A stretch of DNA of 20,223 bases from a virus (IMGVR_UViG_3300042691_023080:1-20223), one strand, 5' to 3'; counted from the stretch's first letter, positions 6,798 to 14,431 are shown. Translations and numbers: made by a program. The notes: generated by a model not told the origin, from the letters alone.

Positions 6798-7768
6798 TTA
6801 GAAACGACCTCTGTTACGCAATATCGGCTGGAAGACCGATGTTAATTGACCCACTAAAGGCGAAAGCCTTTTTGGACAATGCAAATATGATTCTTTCTAA
6901 TCCAGACATAGCATATTATCTATCTGCTTGGTCTGATAAGTATGATAATAAGGCTAGCAAGCCAAGAAAGCGTCCTCGTGCTGGTAATCCTTGGGTAGAA
7001 GAAGACGAAGGCCCCAATGCTGGAATTGATGCAGATTCCTTCTTCTCGTCAATGAAAGACCCTGAGATAAAGGACGGCATGGGATGCATTCCTGTTGAGG
7101 GCGTGATTGGCAAGGGCTTGTCAAAGATTGAAAGAATGCTTGGATGTGCTGATATTAAAGAAATAGCATGCACATTGGATTGCTGGGAAAAGCGTGATGA
7201 CATTTCCGAGGTTGTATTTAAGTTTGATTCTGGTGGTGGTTCAACTTCTGGCCTTGAAGAAATGGCAAAGAAGATTAGAGAATACCCAAAGACAACTATA
7301 GCGTATTGCGAAGGAGACTGCGGCTCCGCCGCATTCTGGCTCGCAAGCCAATGCTCTCGCTTCTATGTAACGTCTTCATCGAGTATCGGTGCTTGTGGCA
7401 TATACTTGACGCTGAAGAACATGGAGAAGAAGTATGAAAAGGAAGGCATCGAGATTGATATCATCAAATCTGGTGACTATAAGGCCGCTGGCGTAGAAAA
7501 CACTGGCCTTTCAGAACTTCAAAGACAAAGACTTCAAGATGAAGTTGATGAACTTCACAGAAGGTTTATAAGAGATGTTAGACTCGTAAGAGCCTTTGCA
7601 AGTGAGGATGACCTCCAAGGTCAGTCCTTCTATGGTGACGAGGCTGTAAGAAAAGGTCTTGCTACAAATCTTGTTGACAACTGGAAGGATGTTGCTGATT
7701 CAATCAAGATGAACAGGCAGTTTAACATGGACGAAAGCCTTAGCAGGCTTCTCGGAAACAAGTTTTAA
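6794..7768 (+). CDS. Capsid maturation serine protease, S49 (SppA/gpC) family
   Basis: This 324-aa protein has the ClpP/SppA fold signatures: GVIGKGL, FKFDSGGGSTSG (about 143-153), the nucleophile region EGDCGSAAFWLAS with S178, and SSSSIGACG. K230 in SGDYKAAG is the expected general base. In lambda the matching protein C cleaves portal and scaffold during prohead maturation. The first 95 residues are outside the protease fold and contain a basic patch (PRKRPRAG). It overlaps the portal gene by 4 bases and precedes the scaffold candidate, the standard order. Confidence 0.93.
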   Translation: MIRNDLCYAISAGRPMLIDPLKAKAFLDNANMILSNPDIAYYLSAWSDKYDNKASKPRKRPRAGNPWVEEDEGPNAGIDADSFFSSMKDPEIKDGMGCIPVEGVIGKGLSKIERMLGCADIKEIACTLDCWEKRDDISEVVFKFDSGGGSTSGLEEMAKKIREYPKTTIAYCEGDCGSAAFWLASQCSRFYVTSSSSIGACGIYLTLKNMEKKYEKEGIEIDIIKSGDYKAAGVENTGLSELQRQRLQDEVDELHRRFIRDVRLVRAFASEDDLQGQSFYGDEAVRKGLATNLVDNWKDVADSIKMNRQFNMDESLSRLLGNKF

Positions 7769-7772
7769 TACG

Positions 7773-7819
7773 CAAGCGAGTATCGCTTGGGTTGACAACT
7801 AATCATTTATAATTATTAC
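7773..7819 (+). promoter_or_regulatory. Hairpin plus TTGACA before the scaffold gene
   Basis: A 6-bp hairpin CAAGCG-agtat-CGCTTG (7773-7789) lies after the protease stop. It is followed at once by TTGACA (7792-7797) and, 16 bases on, TATTAC (7814-7819). The latter two could be a weak promoter placing the transcript start next to the ATG at 7828. The -10 match is poor. Confidence 0.35.
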
Positions 7820-7827
7820 CACATAAT

Positions 7828-8970
7828 ATGAGCAAATCCGTAGACACTATCCTCAAAGAACTCATCGAGTCACAGACAAAGCAGACTGTTGCACTCAATG
7901 AAAAACTCACAGCAATGGCTGGAGATAATAACACATACTTTGAGCGTATGAAGAAGATGGAAGACGGCCTTACAGAGGCCATGAAGAAAGTCCTCGACAT
8001 GGATGCTTCCATGAAGCAGTGCAACACTGACATGATGAAGAAGGTCGAGGAAATGGAAGCGAAGTATGCTGGTCTGTACAAGGCCCCAGAAAAGATGACC
8101 GAAGGCGAAATGAAAGATGAAGCCGAAGATTCCGAAGACGAGTCTGAAGACGAATCAGAAGATGAATCCGACATGAAGGAAAAGGTCGGCGGCTTCAAGG
8201 AAACTGGTGGACGCTATCAAGGCCCAATGGATGCCAAGGCAGAGTATGAAGATGCCTCAACAACTGGCCCACGCCAAATGGACCAAAACGCCAAGGCTGA
8301 AGGTATGCCCGTTCCCGCCGAAGGCGGAAACGTACTTGAAGGCATCAACAAGGAAAAAATCACTGGTCAGCCAGAGGACGGCGAAGAAGCCCCAAAGATG
8401 AAGCGTATTCGTGGTGGCAAGAAGTCCAAGGCTGAAGAATTGAATGAACAACCAAAAGCAGAAGAAACCAAGGAAGTCAAAGCCGAGCAGGCCAAGCCCG
8501 CTACTATCGCTTCTGAAGAGTCTTCCATTAACGCAACTGCTAAAGCCCTTAACAGCAAGATTGAAGCAGTACTTGAAAAACTTGCTTCCGTAAACCAGCC
8601 GAAGCCCGAGGCCTCCGAAGTGGAAGCCGCAAAGGTTGCCCTTGCTAAGGAAATGAAGGCAAAGGAAGAGGCGGTTTCACAGATGAAGGCTCTGAGCGAG
8701 AAGTTGGATGCCCTTATGACCAAGGTCTCAACTATCGAGAAGTCTGCATCAACAGTTGAGCAGAAGGCCGCACAAATCGTTGCAAGAACTGGGGTCGAAG
8801 CCGTTGAAGTTTCCCTTGACAAGAATGCAAAGGATTCGGAACAGACTGATGAAGAAGTCTTTAAGCACTTCGAATCCCTCAAGGGCACTGAACAGCGTAA
8901 GTTCTACCTTGCCAATAAGCCTGTAATCGAGCGTCACGCTTCTTCAATCCTCAGAGGCAAGCGTTCTTAA
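7828..8970 (+). CDS. Probable capsid scaffolding protein
   Basis: The 380-aa, strongly charged protein lies between the protease and the capsid genes, where scaffold proteins are found. It has an N-terminal coiled-coil region (1-90), an acidic run with repeated EDESEDESE (about 98-113), an Ala/Lys/Glu-rich linker and a second long coiled coil (about 235-325). The compact C-terminus (EEVFKHFESLKGTEQRKFYLANKPVIERHA) could be the capsid-binding part. Elongated helical scaffolds with a short coat-binding C-terminus are usual for this class. Direct homology is not visible, so a minor head protein remains possible. Confidence 0.7.
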   Translation: MSKSVDTILKELIESQTKQTVALNEKLTAMAGDNNTYFERMKKMEDGLTEAMKKVLDMDASMKQCNTDMMKKVEEMEAKYAGLYKAPEKMTEGEMKDEAEDSEDESEDESEDESDMKEKVGGFKETGGRYQGPMDAKAEYEDASTTGPRQMDQNAKAEGMPVPAEGGNVLEGINKEKITGQPEDGEEAPKMKRIRGGKKSKAEELNEQPKAEETKEVKAEQAKPATIASEESSINATAKALNSKIEAVLEKLASVNQPKPEASEVEAAKVALAKEMKAKEEAVSQMKALSEKLDALMTKVSTIEKSASTVEQKAAQIVARTGVEAVEVSLDKNAKDSEQTDEEVFKHFESLKGTEQRKFYLANKPVIERHASSILRGKRS

Positions 8971-8997
8971 AAAGAACGCTTGACTCTAACCGAGAGT
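8959..8997 (+). terminator. Double hairpin over the scaffold stop codon
   Basis: A perfect 10-bp stem AAGCGTTCTT/AAGAACGCTT (8959-8968/8972-8981) has a 3-base loop and contains the TAA stop. It is followed directly by a second hairpin ACTCT/AGAGT (8983-8987/8993-8997). There is no T run, so it may act as an attenuator, RNA-end protector or processing site rather than as a classic terminator. Confidence 0.5.
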
Positions 8998-9009
8998 TGA
9001 CCATATAGT
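8980..9009 (+). promoter_or_regulatory. Promoter-like sequence before the first basic-tail gene
   Basis: TTGACT (8980-8985), an 18-base gap and TATAGT (9004-9009) form a reasonable sigma70-like pair. The start codon at 9019 follows only 9 bases after the -10, predicting a leaderless or very short leader. The -35 overlaps the end of the stop-codon hairpin. Confidence 0.4.
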
Positions 9010-9018
9010 ACCCATACT

Positions 9019-9957
9019 ATGTCGAGAACTTGGCACGCAACAGGAACAGGCTCCTTCACAAGAGCATACGAGGTAAGGGCTGACCGCTCTGCCCTCCGTC
9101 AATACAATAAAGACCCAAACAACAGACTTAACCAGAAGGAGATACCGATTCACGGTGCTGTTTCTGGTTCTGGAACTGAAGGTAAGATAACTTACGAACG
9201 GGCTCAAGAACTGATTAAGAACGGAGATAAAATCAAAACCCCAGACGGCATTCTCCACAAGGTTACTGCCGAGAATCGTGACGAATTAATTGGCCGACTT
9301 GGTGCTGTGATTAACGTTCCAGCGGCAAACGAAGGCCGTGCGAAGGCTGGTTCGAACGTTATCCCCAGAGGCAAGGTCTTGAGATATTCTGGTAACGTCA
9401 ATGACGGAAAGAATAAGATTGGCAAGGATGGTGCTGTCAAGCCCAAGACTGGTGGCGAAAGAGGTGCGGCCAGAAGAATTAACGATAAGAACCCGATTGA
9501 AAGAACGGTTAATCAAGCCCTTCCGATGGGTATTCTGCAAGGCATTGGACAAGGCACAAACCAGATTAACAAGGGACAAGGAATCGGCTTCCAGAAGGTC
9601 GGTCCAACATCGACTTATAAGCCGAGTTCTAACTCAAGCAAGACGCAGATTAAGGGTAGTGCTGGCAATGCCAAACTCAACACAAGAACCTCTAAGGTTG
9701 GTGGATTTGCACCAAGGTCAACTCGTGGTCAGATGACTAAGGCTTATGCCGCTCGCCGTGCCGCAAACGCAAAGCAGAGAGCCGCAGATAAGAAGGCTGG
9801 CGTTCAGAAGCCCGCTCAGAAGCGTGGTCCAAGAGCACCAACCCCGAAGGGTACTACCCGTGCTGGCGGAACGCTCAAGGGCGTTCAAGGTGCTAGAATC
9901 AACAGACCGAATAACACTCGCAAGGGTGGTCGTTCTGGCAGAGGCCGCTCCAACTAA
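9019..9957 (+). CDS. Basic-tail virion protein A (paralogue of the next gene)
   Basis: This 312-aa protein has an N-terminal domain (about 1-105) that is clearly paralogous to that of the next gene. Shared marks are ATGTG-x-F, E-V/I-R-x-D, L-x-x-GD-K/R-IK-x-x-DG, KVTA-x-N, and V-P-A-N-E near residue 100. The remainder is a long, disordered, strongly basic Gly/Lys/Arg tail ending KGGRSGRGRSN. The gene lies between scaffold and major capsid protein, the position of lambda decoration gene D. A capsid-associated or DNA/RNA-binding internal protein is a reasonable inference; I recognise no family. Its stop is 3 bases before the next gene. Confidence 0.75.
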   Translation: MSRTWHATGTGSFTRAYEVRADRSALRQYNKDPNNRLNQKEIPIHGAVSGSGTEGKITYERAQELIKNGDKIKTPDGILHKVTAENRDELIGRLGAVINVPAANEGRAKAGSNVIPRGKVLRYSGNVNDGKNKIGKDGAVKPKTGGERGAARRINDKNPIERTVNQALPMGILQGIGQGTNQINKGQGIGFQKVGPTSTYKPSSNSSKTQIKGSAGNAKLNTRTSKVGGFAPRSTRGQMTKAYAARRAANAKQRAADKKAGVQKPAQKRGPRAPTPKGTTRAGGTLKGVQGARINRPNNTRKGGRSGRGRSN

Positions 9958-9960
9958 TCT

Positions 9961-10791
9961 ATGGCAGGCGGAGGAAGAACATACTATGCGACTGGAACAG
10001 GTCGCTTCTCGACGGGACAGGAAATTCGTACTGATGCCGCAGGAATAAGAACAGCAACTCGCAAGGGCGAGTTGCGTGTTCTGACCTCCTTCGGTACTAC
10101 ACAGGCGAACCCAAAGGGCTCTCTCTCAAAGGAGGAACTACTTGAAGTTCTTCGCTCTGGTGACAGAATTAAGTTTGGAGATGGAACGACAGTGAAAGTA
10201 ACAGCAGATAATAAACTTGCTGTTGTTAATCGGCTTGTTTCTGAGGGTCAGCGTCAAATCACGCCAGTTCCTGCTAATGAGTCAAAGATTGGTGGTCAGT
10301 TCAGAGGTCAGCCAACACCTGCCGCTCAACCGCAAACACCGAAGCCAGCCTCAAAGCCTGCTCCGACAGCAAAGCCAACCCCACGTGGTCAGCCGAAGCC
10401 CACTCCAAAGCCCGCTCCGAAGCCAACCCCAAAGCCTGCTCCGAAACCTGCACCAAAGCCAACCCCAAAGGGAGGCAAAGGAGGCAAGGGAGGCAAAGGC
10501 AACCCAAAGGGCAAGCCGACTGGACCGAAAAAGCCAACTGGTGGACGTGGGAAACCAACTCCAGCAGGAAAGCCGAAAGCACCACAAAAAGGCGGAAGTT
10601 CTGGAGGAAAGGAAAGAGGAACCAAGGGCTTTGGCTCAAGCAAAAAGGGGCAAGGTCTTATTGCTAGTGCTGGTGTAACTCAAACTGGAAATAGACGTAA
10701 AGGTAGCGGTGGCAAGAAGGATAGAGCCGCAAAAAGAAGAATAGTAAAGCGAAGAAAAGGCGGACGTTCCAATAGAGGAAGAAGCCGATAA
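9961..10791 (+). CDS. Basic-tail virion protein B with H1-like KP repeats
   Basis: This 276-aa protein starts [16 protein letters not shown] and repeats the roughly 105-residue N-terminal domain of its neighbour, so the pair arose by tandem duplication. After about residue 110 it changes to a histone-H1-like tail: many KPAP/KPTP units, then GGKGGKGG, and a final very basic segment ([19 protein letters not shown]). The last residues closely match the end of the neighbouring protein (KGGRS-x-RGRS), so the C-terminal tip is conserved even though the middle differs. Such tails in eukaryotic H1 and some bacterial proteins condense nucleic acid; that role here is inference. A strong terminator follows. 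Confidence 0.75.
   Translation: MAGGGRTYYATGTGRFSTGQEIRTDAAGIRTATRKGELRVLTSFGTTQANPKGSLSKEELLEVLRSGDRIKFGDGTTVKVTADNKLAVVNRLVSEGQRQITPVPANESKIGGQFRGQPTPAAQPQTPKPASKPAPTAKPTPRGQPKPTPKPAPKPTPKPAPKPAPKPTPKGGKGGKGGKGNPKGKPTGPKKPTGGRGKPTPAGKPKAPQKGGSSGGKERGTKGFGSSKKGQGLIASAGVTQTGNRRKGSGGKKDRAAKRRIVKRRKGGRSNRGRSR
10319..10500 (+). repeat. Low-complexity tandem coding repeat (KPAP/KPTP, then GGK)
   Basis: Repeated units of about 12 bases, variants of AAGCCNRCHCCN, encode alternating Lys-Pro-Ala/Thr-Pro. They are followed by short GGAGGCAAA-type units encoding GGKGGK. Codon variation between units shows they are not fresh identical copies. The array is likely to vary in length between related phages. 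Confidence 0.8.
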
Positions 10792-10801
10792 GTTGGCTAA
10801 C

Positions 10802-10832
10802 AGGCCCCCAGAAATGGGGGCCTTTTTGTTTC
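10802..10832 (+). terminator. Rho-independent terminator before the capsid gene
   Basis: AGGCCCCC (10802-10809) pairs with GGGGGCCT (10816-10823) across a 6-base loop, followed by TTTTGTTT. It ends the transcription unit of the two basic-tail genes. Confidence 0.92.
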
Positions 10833-10837
10833 AACGG

Positions 10838-10865
10838 TTGACATAGACCAATCGTTGTTCATAAG
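10838..10865 (+). promoter_or_regulatory. Promoter-like sequence for the major capsid gene
   Basis: Directly after the terminator lies TTGACA (10838-10843), a 16-base spacer and CATAAG (10860-10865), then an A/T-rich TATATAAA just before the ATG at 10880. The consensus -35 and the position between a terminator and a highly expressed gene support a promoter. The -10 is imperfect. Confidence 0.5.
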
Positions 10866-10879
10866 AACTTATATAAACT

Positions 10880-11770
10880 ATGGCTAATACTCTTGGAGGT
10901 GTAAACCTCACAATCATCGCACAAGACTCGCTCACAACGCTTCTTGCTGAATTCCCCCTCATCTCAAAGTTTTCAACAAACTTTGGTGGTGATATCGCTT
11001 CTCGTGGCGAAGCGGTAACAACCCGTCTTGCCAACTCCGTCTCTGTCACCGATATCGGTGCTAACGGCTACGCCAAGTCGGACGTTACCTCTGTTGCCAA
11101 GACCGTTACCCTGTCTAACCACAAGGGCTTCGTAATGGGCTTCACTGACGGTGAAGTCGCTAAGGGTGGTTACGACCTCCTTCGCAGAACCTTCATTCGT
11201 CCTGCCGCTCACGCCGTTTCAAAGGCTGTTCTTGACGACATGTTCGCTCTCGTCACCTCTGGCAACTATTCCTCAACTGGCTATAACAGCACGGTTGCGG
11301 CATTCGATGCTGACGCTGTTGCCACGGTTTCCCAGACCCTTACCGACCTTGACGTTCCTCAAGCGGGTCGCTTGCTGATTGTAAAGCCTTCGCTTTACAC
11401 CGCTCTCGCTAAGGACAACGCCATCCAAGCCCAGTATGCTTCTGGTACTAACGCTCCTCTGACTGAGAACCTTCTGCCTCGTATCCACGGGTTTGAAGTT
11501 AACCAGTACTCTGCGTTCCCTGCGACCATCACGAACCTCAAGGGTATCGCTGTGTCGCCCGAAGCCTTCCTTATCGCCACACGTCAGCCTGCTCTCCCCA
11601 CCAACTGGTATGGTGACGTTGCCTCTGCAACGGACGAAAAGAGCGGTCTTACCGTTCAAGTCCGTGAGTGGTACGACGGCACATCTGGTGAGCAGAAACT
11701 CTCAATGTCGATTCTCTACGGCATTGCGGTTGGTAATCCAAATTGCCTCACTAAGATTATCGCTTCTTAA
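10880..11770 (+). CDS. Major capsid protein
   Basis: This 296-aa protein begins MANTLGGVNLTIIAQDSLTTLLAEFPLISKFS and looks like an HK97-fold coat protein of the P22/gp5-like type, with VTLSNHKGFVMGFTDGEVAKGGYDLLRRTFIRPAAHAVSKAV and a segment LLIVKPSLYTALAKD typical of the A-domain region. It follows protease and scaffold and is set off by a terminator and promoter upstream and a terminator downstream, as expected for the most abundant virion protein. Codon choice differs from its neighbours, with many C-ending codons, which fits selection for high expression. No domain beyond the coat fold is seen. Confidence 0.88.
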   Translation: MANTLGGVNLTIIAQDSLTTLLAEFPLISKFSTNFGGDIASRGEAVTTRLANSVSVTDIGANGYAKSDVTSVAKTVTLSNHKGFVMGFTDGEVAKGGYDLLRRTFIRPAAHAVSKAVLDDMFALVTSGNYSSTGYNSTVAAFDADAVATVSQTLTDLDVPQAGRLLIVKPSLYTALAKDNAIQAQYASGTNAPLTENLLPRIHGFEVNQYSAFPATITNLKGIAVSPEAFLIATRQPALPTNWYGDVASATDEKSGLTVQVREWYDGTSGEQKLSMSILYGIAVGNPNCLTKIIAS

Positions 11771-11795
11771 GCGATAGTTTTAAAGGAAAACACTT

Positions 11796-11822
11796 GACCC
11801 CCCGAAAGGGGGGTCTTACTTT
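11796..11822 (+). terminator. Terminator after the major capsid gene
   Basis: GACCCCCC (11796-11803) pairs perfectly with GGGGGGTC (11808-11815) around a GAAA tetraloop. It is followed by a T-rich but interrupted tract (TTACTTT). It may be leaky, allowing reduced transcription of the following small gene. Confidence 0.8.
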
Positions 11823-11833
11823 AAAGACCTTAT

Positions 11834-12094
11834 ATGGCACAGAAATTCACATTCCTCATTACCCTCGATAAGAACGGCAATCCAGTCGGAAAGGCTTATA
11901 CCCGTGCTGATGCACAATCAGCGGTGGATGACTTCAACAAGGCTCGTGATGCGGGCAAGGAAGCATATCTCTTCCAGCATCCGAACCCAGATAAGCGTTG
12001 CAAGTCAGAGGTTGCTCGTAATGCCACTGCGGAGGCCACAAAGCCCACGCAGGACGCACCTGTGGTCGAGAAAGAACCCGACACAACTAAGTAA
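11834..12094 (+). CDS. Small structural-region protein, 86 aa, unknown
   Basis: The protein starts MAQKFTFLITLDKNGNPVGKAYTRADAQSAVDDFNKARDAG, has a short beta-like N-terminus and a helical middle, and ends in a disordered acidic/Thr-rich tail. It lies alone between two terminators, right after the capsid gene. A small head protein is likely by position. No family is recognised. Confidence 0.65.
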   Translation: MAQKFTFLITLDKNGNPVGKAYTRADAQSAVDDFNKARDAGKEAYLFQHPNPDKRCKSEVARNATAEATKPTQDAPVVEKEPDTTK

Positions 12095-12119
12095 CCGTTT
12101 GTCGGTGGACATAGAGCAA

Positions 12120-12149
12120 GGGGTGGCTAACAGCCACCCCTTTTTGTTT
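12120..12149 (+). terminator. Rho-independent terminator
   Basis: GGGGTGGCT (12120-12128) pairs with AGCCACCCC (12132-12140) across a 3-base loop, followed by TTTTTGTTT. This is the clearest terminator on the + strand. Seven bases later the next gene begins, so that gene depends on read-through or a promoter overlapping the hairpin. Confidence 0.93.
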
Positions 12150-12155
12150 ACTAAA

Positions 12156-12476
12156 ATGTCGCTCTGGGATGAAATGCGTAATGATGCTAGCGAGTTCTTA
12201 ACGGACTTCGGAAGAGAGGTCACGTTCAGAAACGAGAAGTATATAGTATTGTTAGACAATAACACCATTGAGGATACTCTTGATGTTGGTGGCTTTACTT
12301 TCAAGGCTGGATATAGAGTTAGATTCTATGTAGAAAAAGGTGGCAAACTTGAAAGAAACCTTCCAGAGTTCGGAGAAAGATTAACTATATTTGGCAGAAC
12401 ATACGCAATCGATAGAGTTACTTACAGACCACCAAGCCCTTGGTTTGATGCATTTGTGATTATATACAATCAATAA
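12156..12476 (+). CDS. Putative head-tail joining protein (FII position), 106 aa
   Basis: The start at 12156 gives MSLWDEMRNDASEFLTDFGREVTFRN. The frame stays open further upstream to 11904, but that extension runs through the 86-aa gene and the terminator, so it is rejected. Size, beta-rich character (FTFKAGYRVRFYVEKGG, ERLTIFGRTYAIDRVTYRPP) and position resemble the small head-tail connector proteins of lambda-like phages, which join the head to the tail terminator. Homology is not certain. Confidence 0.65.
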   Translation: MSLWDEMRNDASEFLTDFGREVTFRNEKYIVLLDNNTIEDTLDVGGFTFKAGYRVRFYVEKGGKLERNLPEFGERLTIFGRTYAIDRVTYRPPSPWFDAFVIIYNQ

Positions 12477-12477
12477 G

Positions 12478-13401
12478 ATGCAACTGACTCTATTAGCATT
12501 TAGAAGATTTACAATAAGTAGCGGTGGTGGTCGAATGGCATGGAGTGTTACACAGCATAACAATCTTCCAAAGGCTTGGGCCTTGCTACTTAAAAAATTC
12601 TATCCGTCTGCTGAAACGTTATTAAAGACTCAAGGAACTGCACTTTGCCATGAAATGGCAAAGTATTCGCTTCCAACAAGAGCAAACACTCAACTTACTG
12701 CAAATAACGCACTACAAATATATGAACAGGAAAATGCCGCACTAGCCAGTGTTGCGTTTAAGCCTTGGGAAAGCAGAAGTCCAGAATTTTGGTTCATGTC
12801 TGGGTATATAAACGTTACACAACATGTAATGCAAAAGGGATTTAAATTCAAGACAAACGGCTCTCAGAACTTAGCAAGCATCGGAAGATGGGACTTGCTA
12901 GAAAAACTTTTGTTAAAAAGAGGATTTACAGTTCCAGATGATGCTCCATCGAGGTCTTATGTTGTAGATGATGCCGAACTTGGCAAGTTTATAGAATGGA
13001 AAAGTCAGTATAAAAAAGGCGGGTCAAAAAAGAAGTACTATGTCAAAAACGCTAACACAATTAATAAAATTGCAACCGAAAAGAAACTCCATAACTATGC
13101 AAGTATAGTTATAAACGGATGGACCAAGGCGGCAAAGGCAATTGGAGGACAGGTTCCAAGCGGAGTCACTGTAATAAATTGGCCTTTCGGTAAAGGTATT
13201 GGCTGGGGTTCTGGCTCTGTAAAAAAAGATAGCAGAGGTCTTATGGTTTTGCGAATAGAGAACAAATATGCAAACCTTAATGGTATATTTGATGGTTCAA
13301 TCCAGCAGGCAATCTGGAAGCGTAGAACCAAGATAATGGAATCTGAAATAAAGAAACTATTTTCCGATTTACTTAATTACTGGAATTCAATTAAAACATA
13401 A
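12478..13401 (+). CDS. Putative tail completion / minor tail protein, gpZ or HK97 gp10-like position
   Basis: The 307-aa protein is encoded one base after the previous stop. The first ATG (12478) and a second at 12535 (MAWSVTQHNN) are both possible. The gene lies between the joining protein and a tail-terminator-like gene, where lambda Z or HK97 gp10-type proteins sit. It contains a basic middle (SQYKKGGSKKKYYVKN) and an aromatic/glycine-rich loop (VINWPFGKGIGWGSGS). The C-terminus is helical (WKRRTKIMESEIKKLFSDLLNYW). It is longer than gpZ (192 aa), so part of it is extra. Function is inferred mainly from order. Confidence 0.55.
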   Translation: MQLTLLAFRRFTISSGGGRMAWSVTQHNNLPKAWALLLKKFYPSAETLLKTQGTALCHEMAKYSLPTRANTQLTANNALQIYEQENAALASVAFKPWESRSPEFWFMSGYINVTQHVMQKGFKFKTNGSQNLASIGRWDLLEKLLLKRGFTVPDDAPSRSYVVDDAELGKFIEWKSQYKKGGSKKKYYVKNANTINKIATEKKLHNYASIVINGWTKAAKAIGGQVPSGVTVINWPFGKGIGWGSGSVKKDSRGLMVLRIENKYANLNGIFDGSIQQAIWKRRTKIMESEIKKLFSDLLNYWNSIKT

Positions 13402-13403
13402 AT

Positions 13404-13838
13404 ATGAGCGAACGAAGAGCACTAGAATTTAACTTTATAAAGAAACTTAAAGACGCTTTCTCTGGGTCTAATTACGAGATTGTTGAGTCAAACACATACG
13501 AGGAACGCAAGATTCCTTGTATAGTTGTTGTCGCTGGAGAAAGCCGTCTAATGGACGAACATCCAGACGCACAAGATAACTTTATTTCCGAACTTGATAT
13601 TGTTATAATGTCTAGTTCTGACGAACTAACACCAGATGAACACATGAATGTGTGTGATAAGGTTCGTTCCTTAATATTAAATAAGGCTAACAGAAACAAG
13701 ACTAACGTAAAATATTTGTATATTTATAATGTTCTTTATGGGTCTGTAAATGACATGAGAGAAGAAAGAAGACTTGCAACTCAGTATAAGTTTGAGGTTC
13801 ATTACAATTATAACATAAACCCAAGCGTTAGCCAGTGA
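13404..13838 (+). CDS. Putative tail terminator protein (gpU-like)
   Basis: This 144-aa protein has the layout of tail terminators: an N-terminal helix, a central strand pattern (IPCIVVVAG and SELDIVIMSS), a helix (HMNVCDKVRSLILNK) and a final strand pair with RRLATQYKFEVHY. It lies in the expected place between tail completion and tail tube genes. Tail terminators cap the finished tube and present it to the head. The identification depends on pattern and position. Confidence 0.6.
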   Translation: MSERRALEFNFIKKLKDAFSGSNYEIVESNTYEERKIPCIVVVAGESRLMDEHPDAQDNFISELDIVIMSSSDELTPDEHMNVCDKVRSLILNKANRNKTNVKYLYIYNVLYGSVNDMREERRLATQYKFEVHYNYNINPSVSQ

Positions 13839-13868
13839 AAACTTGAGTTGACAGCGACCAATGCGTAT

Positions 13869-13991
13869 ATGTTACTCGCTCTAATAGCACTTGTTATTGG
13901 CTTCTCTGGCGGCTTTTACGCTGGAGTAAAGAACGCAAACTCATCTAAGGTTGCCAAGGCGAAGGAAACAATTGAATTAATCAAAAAGTAA
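13869..13991 (+). CDS. 40-aa single-pass membrane protein
   Basis: The short frame begins MLLALIALVIGFSGGFYAGVK, a hydrophobic segment with a small-residue GFSGGFYAG motif. A lysine-rich cytoplasmic tail follows (SSKVAKAKETIELIKK, stop at 13991). A TTGACA lies 15 bases before the ATG, as for several other genes here. An earlier ATG at 13861 hits a stop after seven codons. Possible roles are a tail-assembly membrane anchor, superinfection factor or holin-like peptide. No lysis gene is otherwise present, but evidence for lysis is absent. Confidence 0.6.
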   Translation: MLLALIALVIGFSGGFYAGVKNANSSKVAKAKETIELIKK

Positions 13992-14000
13992 TAAACTACA

Positions 14001-14423
14001 ATGGCTGAAGATTTCTCTAATAACCCTCCCCAGTTTGATGGTCTTGAAAACACAAGCCCAGATACACCGAAGACATTCGGAACCGTGCTTAAGTACGGTC
14101 TTGACGACCTTTCTATTACGGGGATTCTTATTGACTCTTACTCAAGAGCAGTCAAGCACGCAAACATGGAGGAAATCATGGACCAGAACGGGATTGTTAC
14201 TGGAATCAGAATGTCCGATGGTCGTGCTGAAATATCTGTAAGCGGAAGAGTTAAAAGCAGTGCCGCAACACTTGTTAAGGCTGGGTCAACACTTGCTATC
14301 AATGGAGAAACAGCACTTATTACCGAAGTCAGCATGTCGGCTGGCTCAAAGGAATTCGTCAAGGTTGATATCAAAGCCGCCTGTTACGAGGGTATCGCCG
14401 CAATTGCTCCAAACGGAGCATAA
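14001..14423 (+). CDS. Putative tail tube (major tail) protein
   Basis: This 140-aa protein precedes the tail chaperone and tape measure genes, which is the place of the major tail protein. The second half is beta-rich and regular (RAEISVSGRVKSS, STLAINGETALITEVSMSAGSKEFVKVDIKAACYEG), fitting a beta-barrel tube subunit. The N-terminal 30 residues look disordered. No other gene upstream of the tape measure fits better, but the assignment is positional. Confidence 0.55.
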   Translation: MAEDFSNNPPQFDGLENTSPDTPKTFGTVLKYGLDDLSITGILIDSYSRAVKHANMEEIMDQNGIVTGIRMSDGRAEISVSGRVKSSAATLVKAGSTLAINGETALITEVSMSAGSKEFVKVDIKAACYEGIAAIAPNGA

Positions 14424-14431
14424 TTGTGCTT

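Noticed and set aside
10301-10643. Long open frames on the - strand opposite the basic-tail gene
   Set aside because: They are antisense shadows of the low-complexity KPAP/GGK repeat and have matching repetitive, implausible compositions.
11794-11799. TTGACC before the 86-aa gene as another copy of the TTGAC motif
   Set aside because: Its GACC belongs to the stem of the capsid-gene terminator, so it is sufficiently explained by that hairpin.
11904-12155. N-terminal extension of the 106-aa head-tail gene
   Set aside because: The extended frame overlaps the 86-aa gene in another frame and passes through a strong terminator; the ATG at 12156 gives a sensible short connector-like protein.
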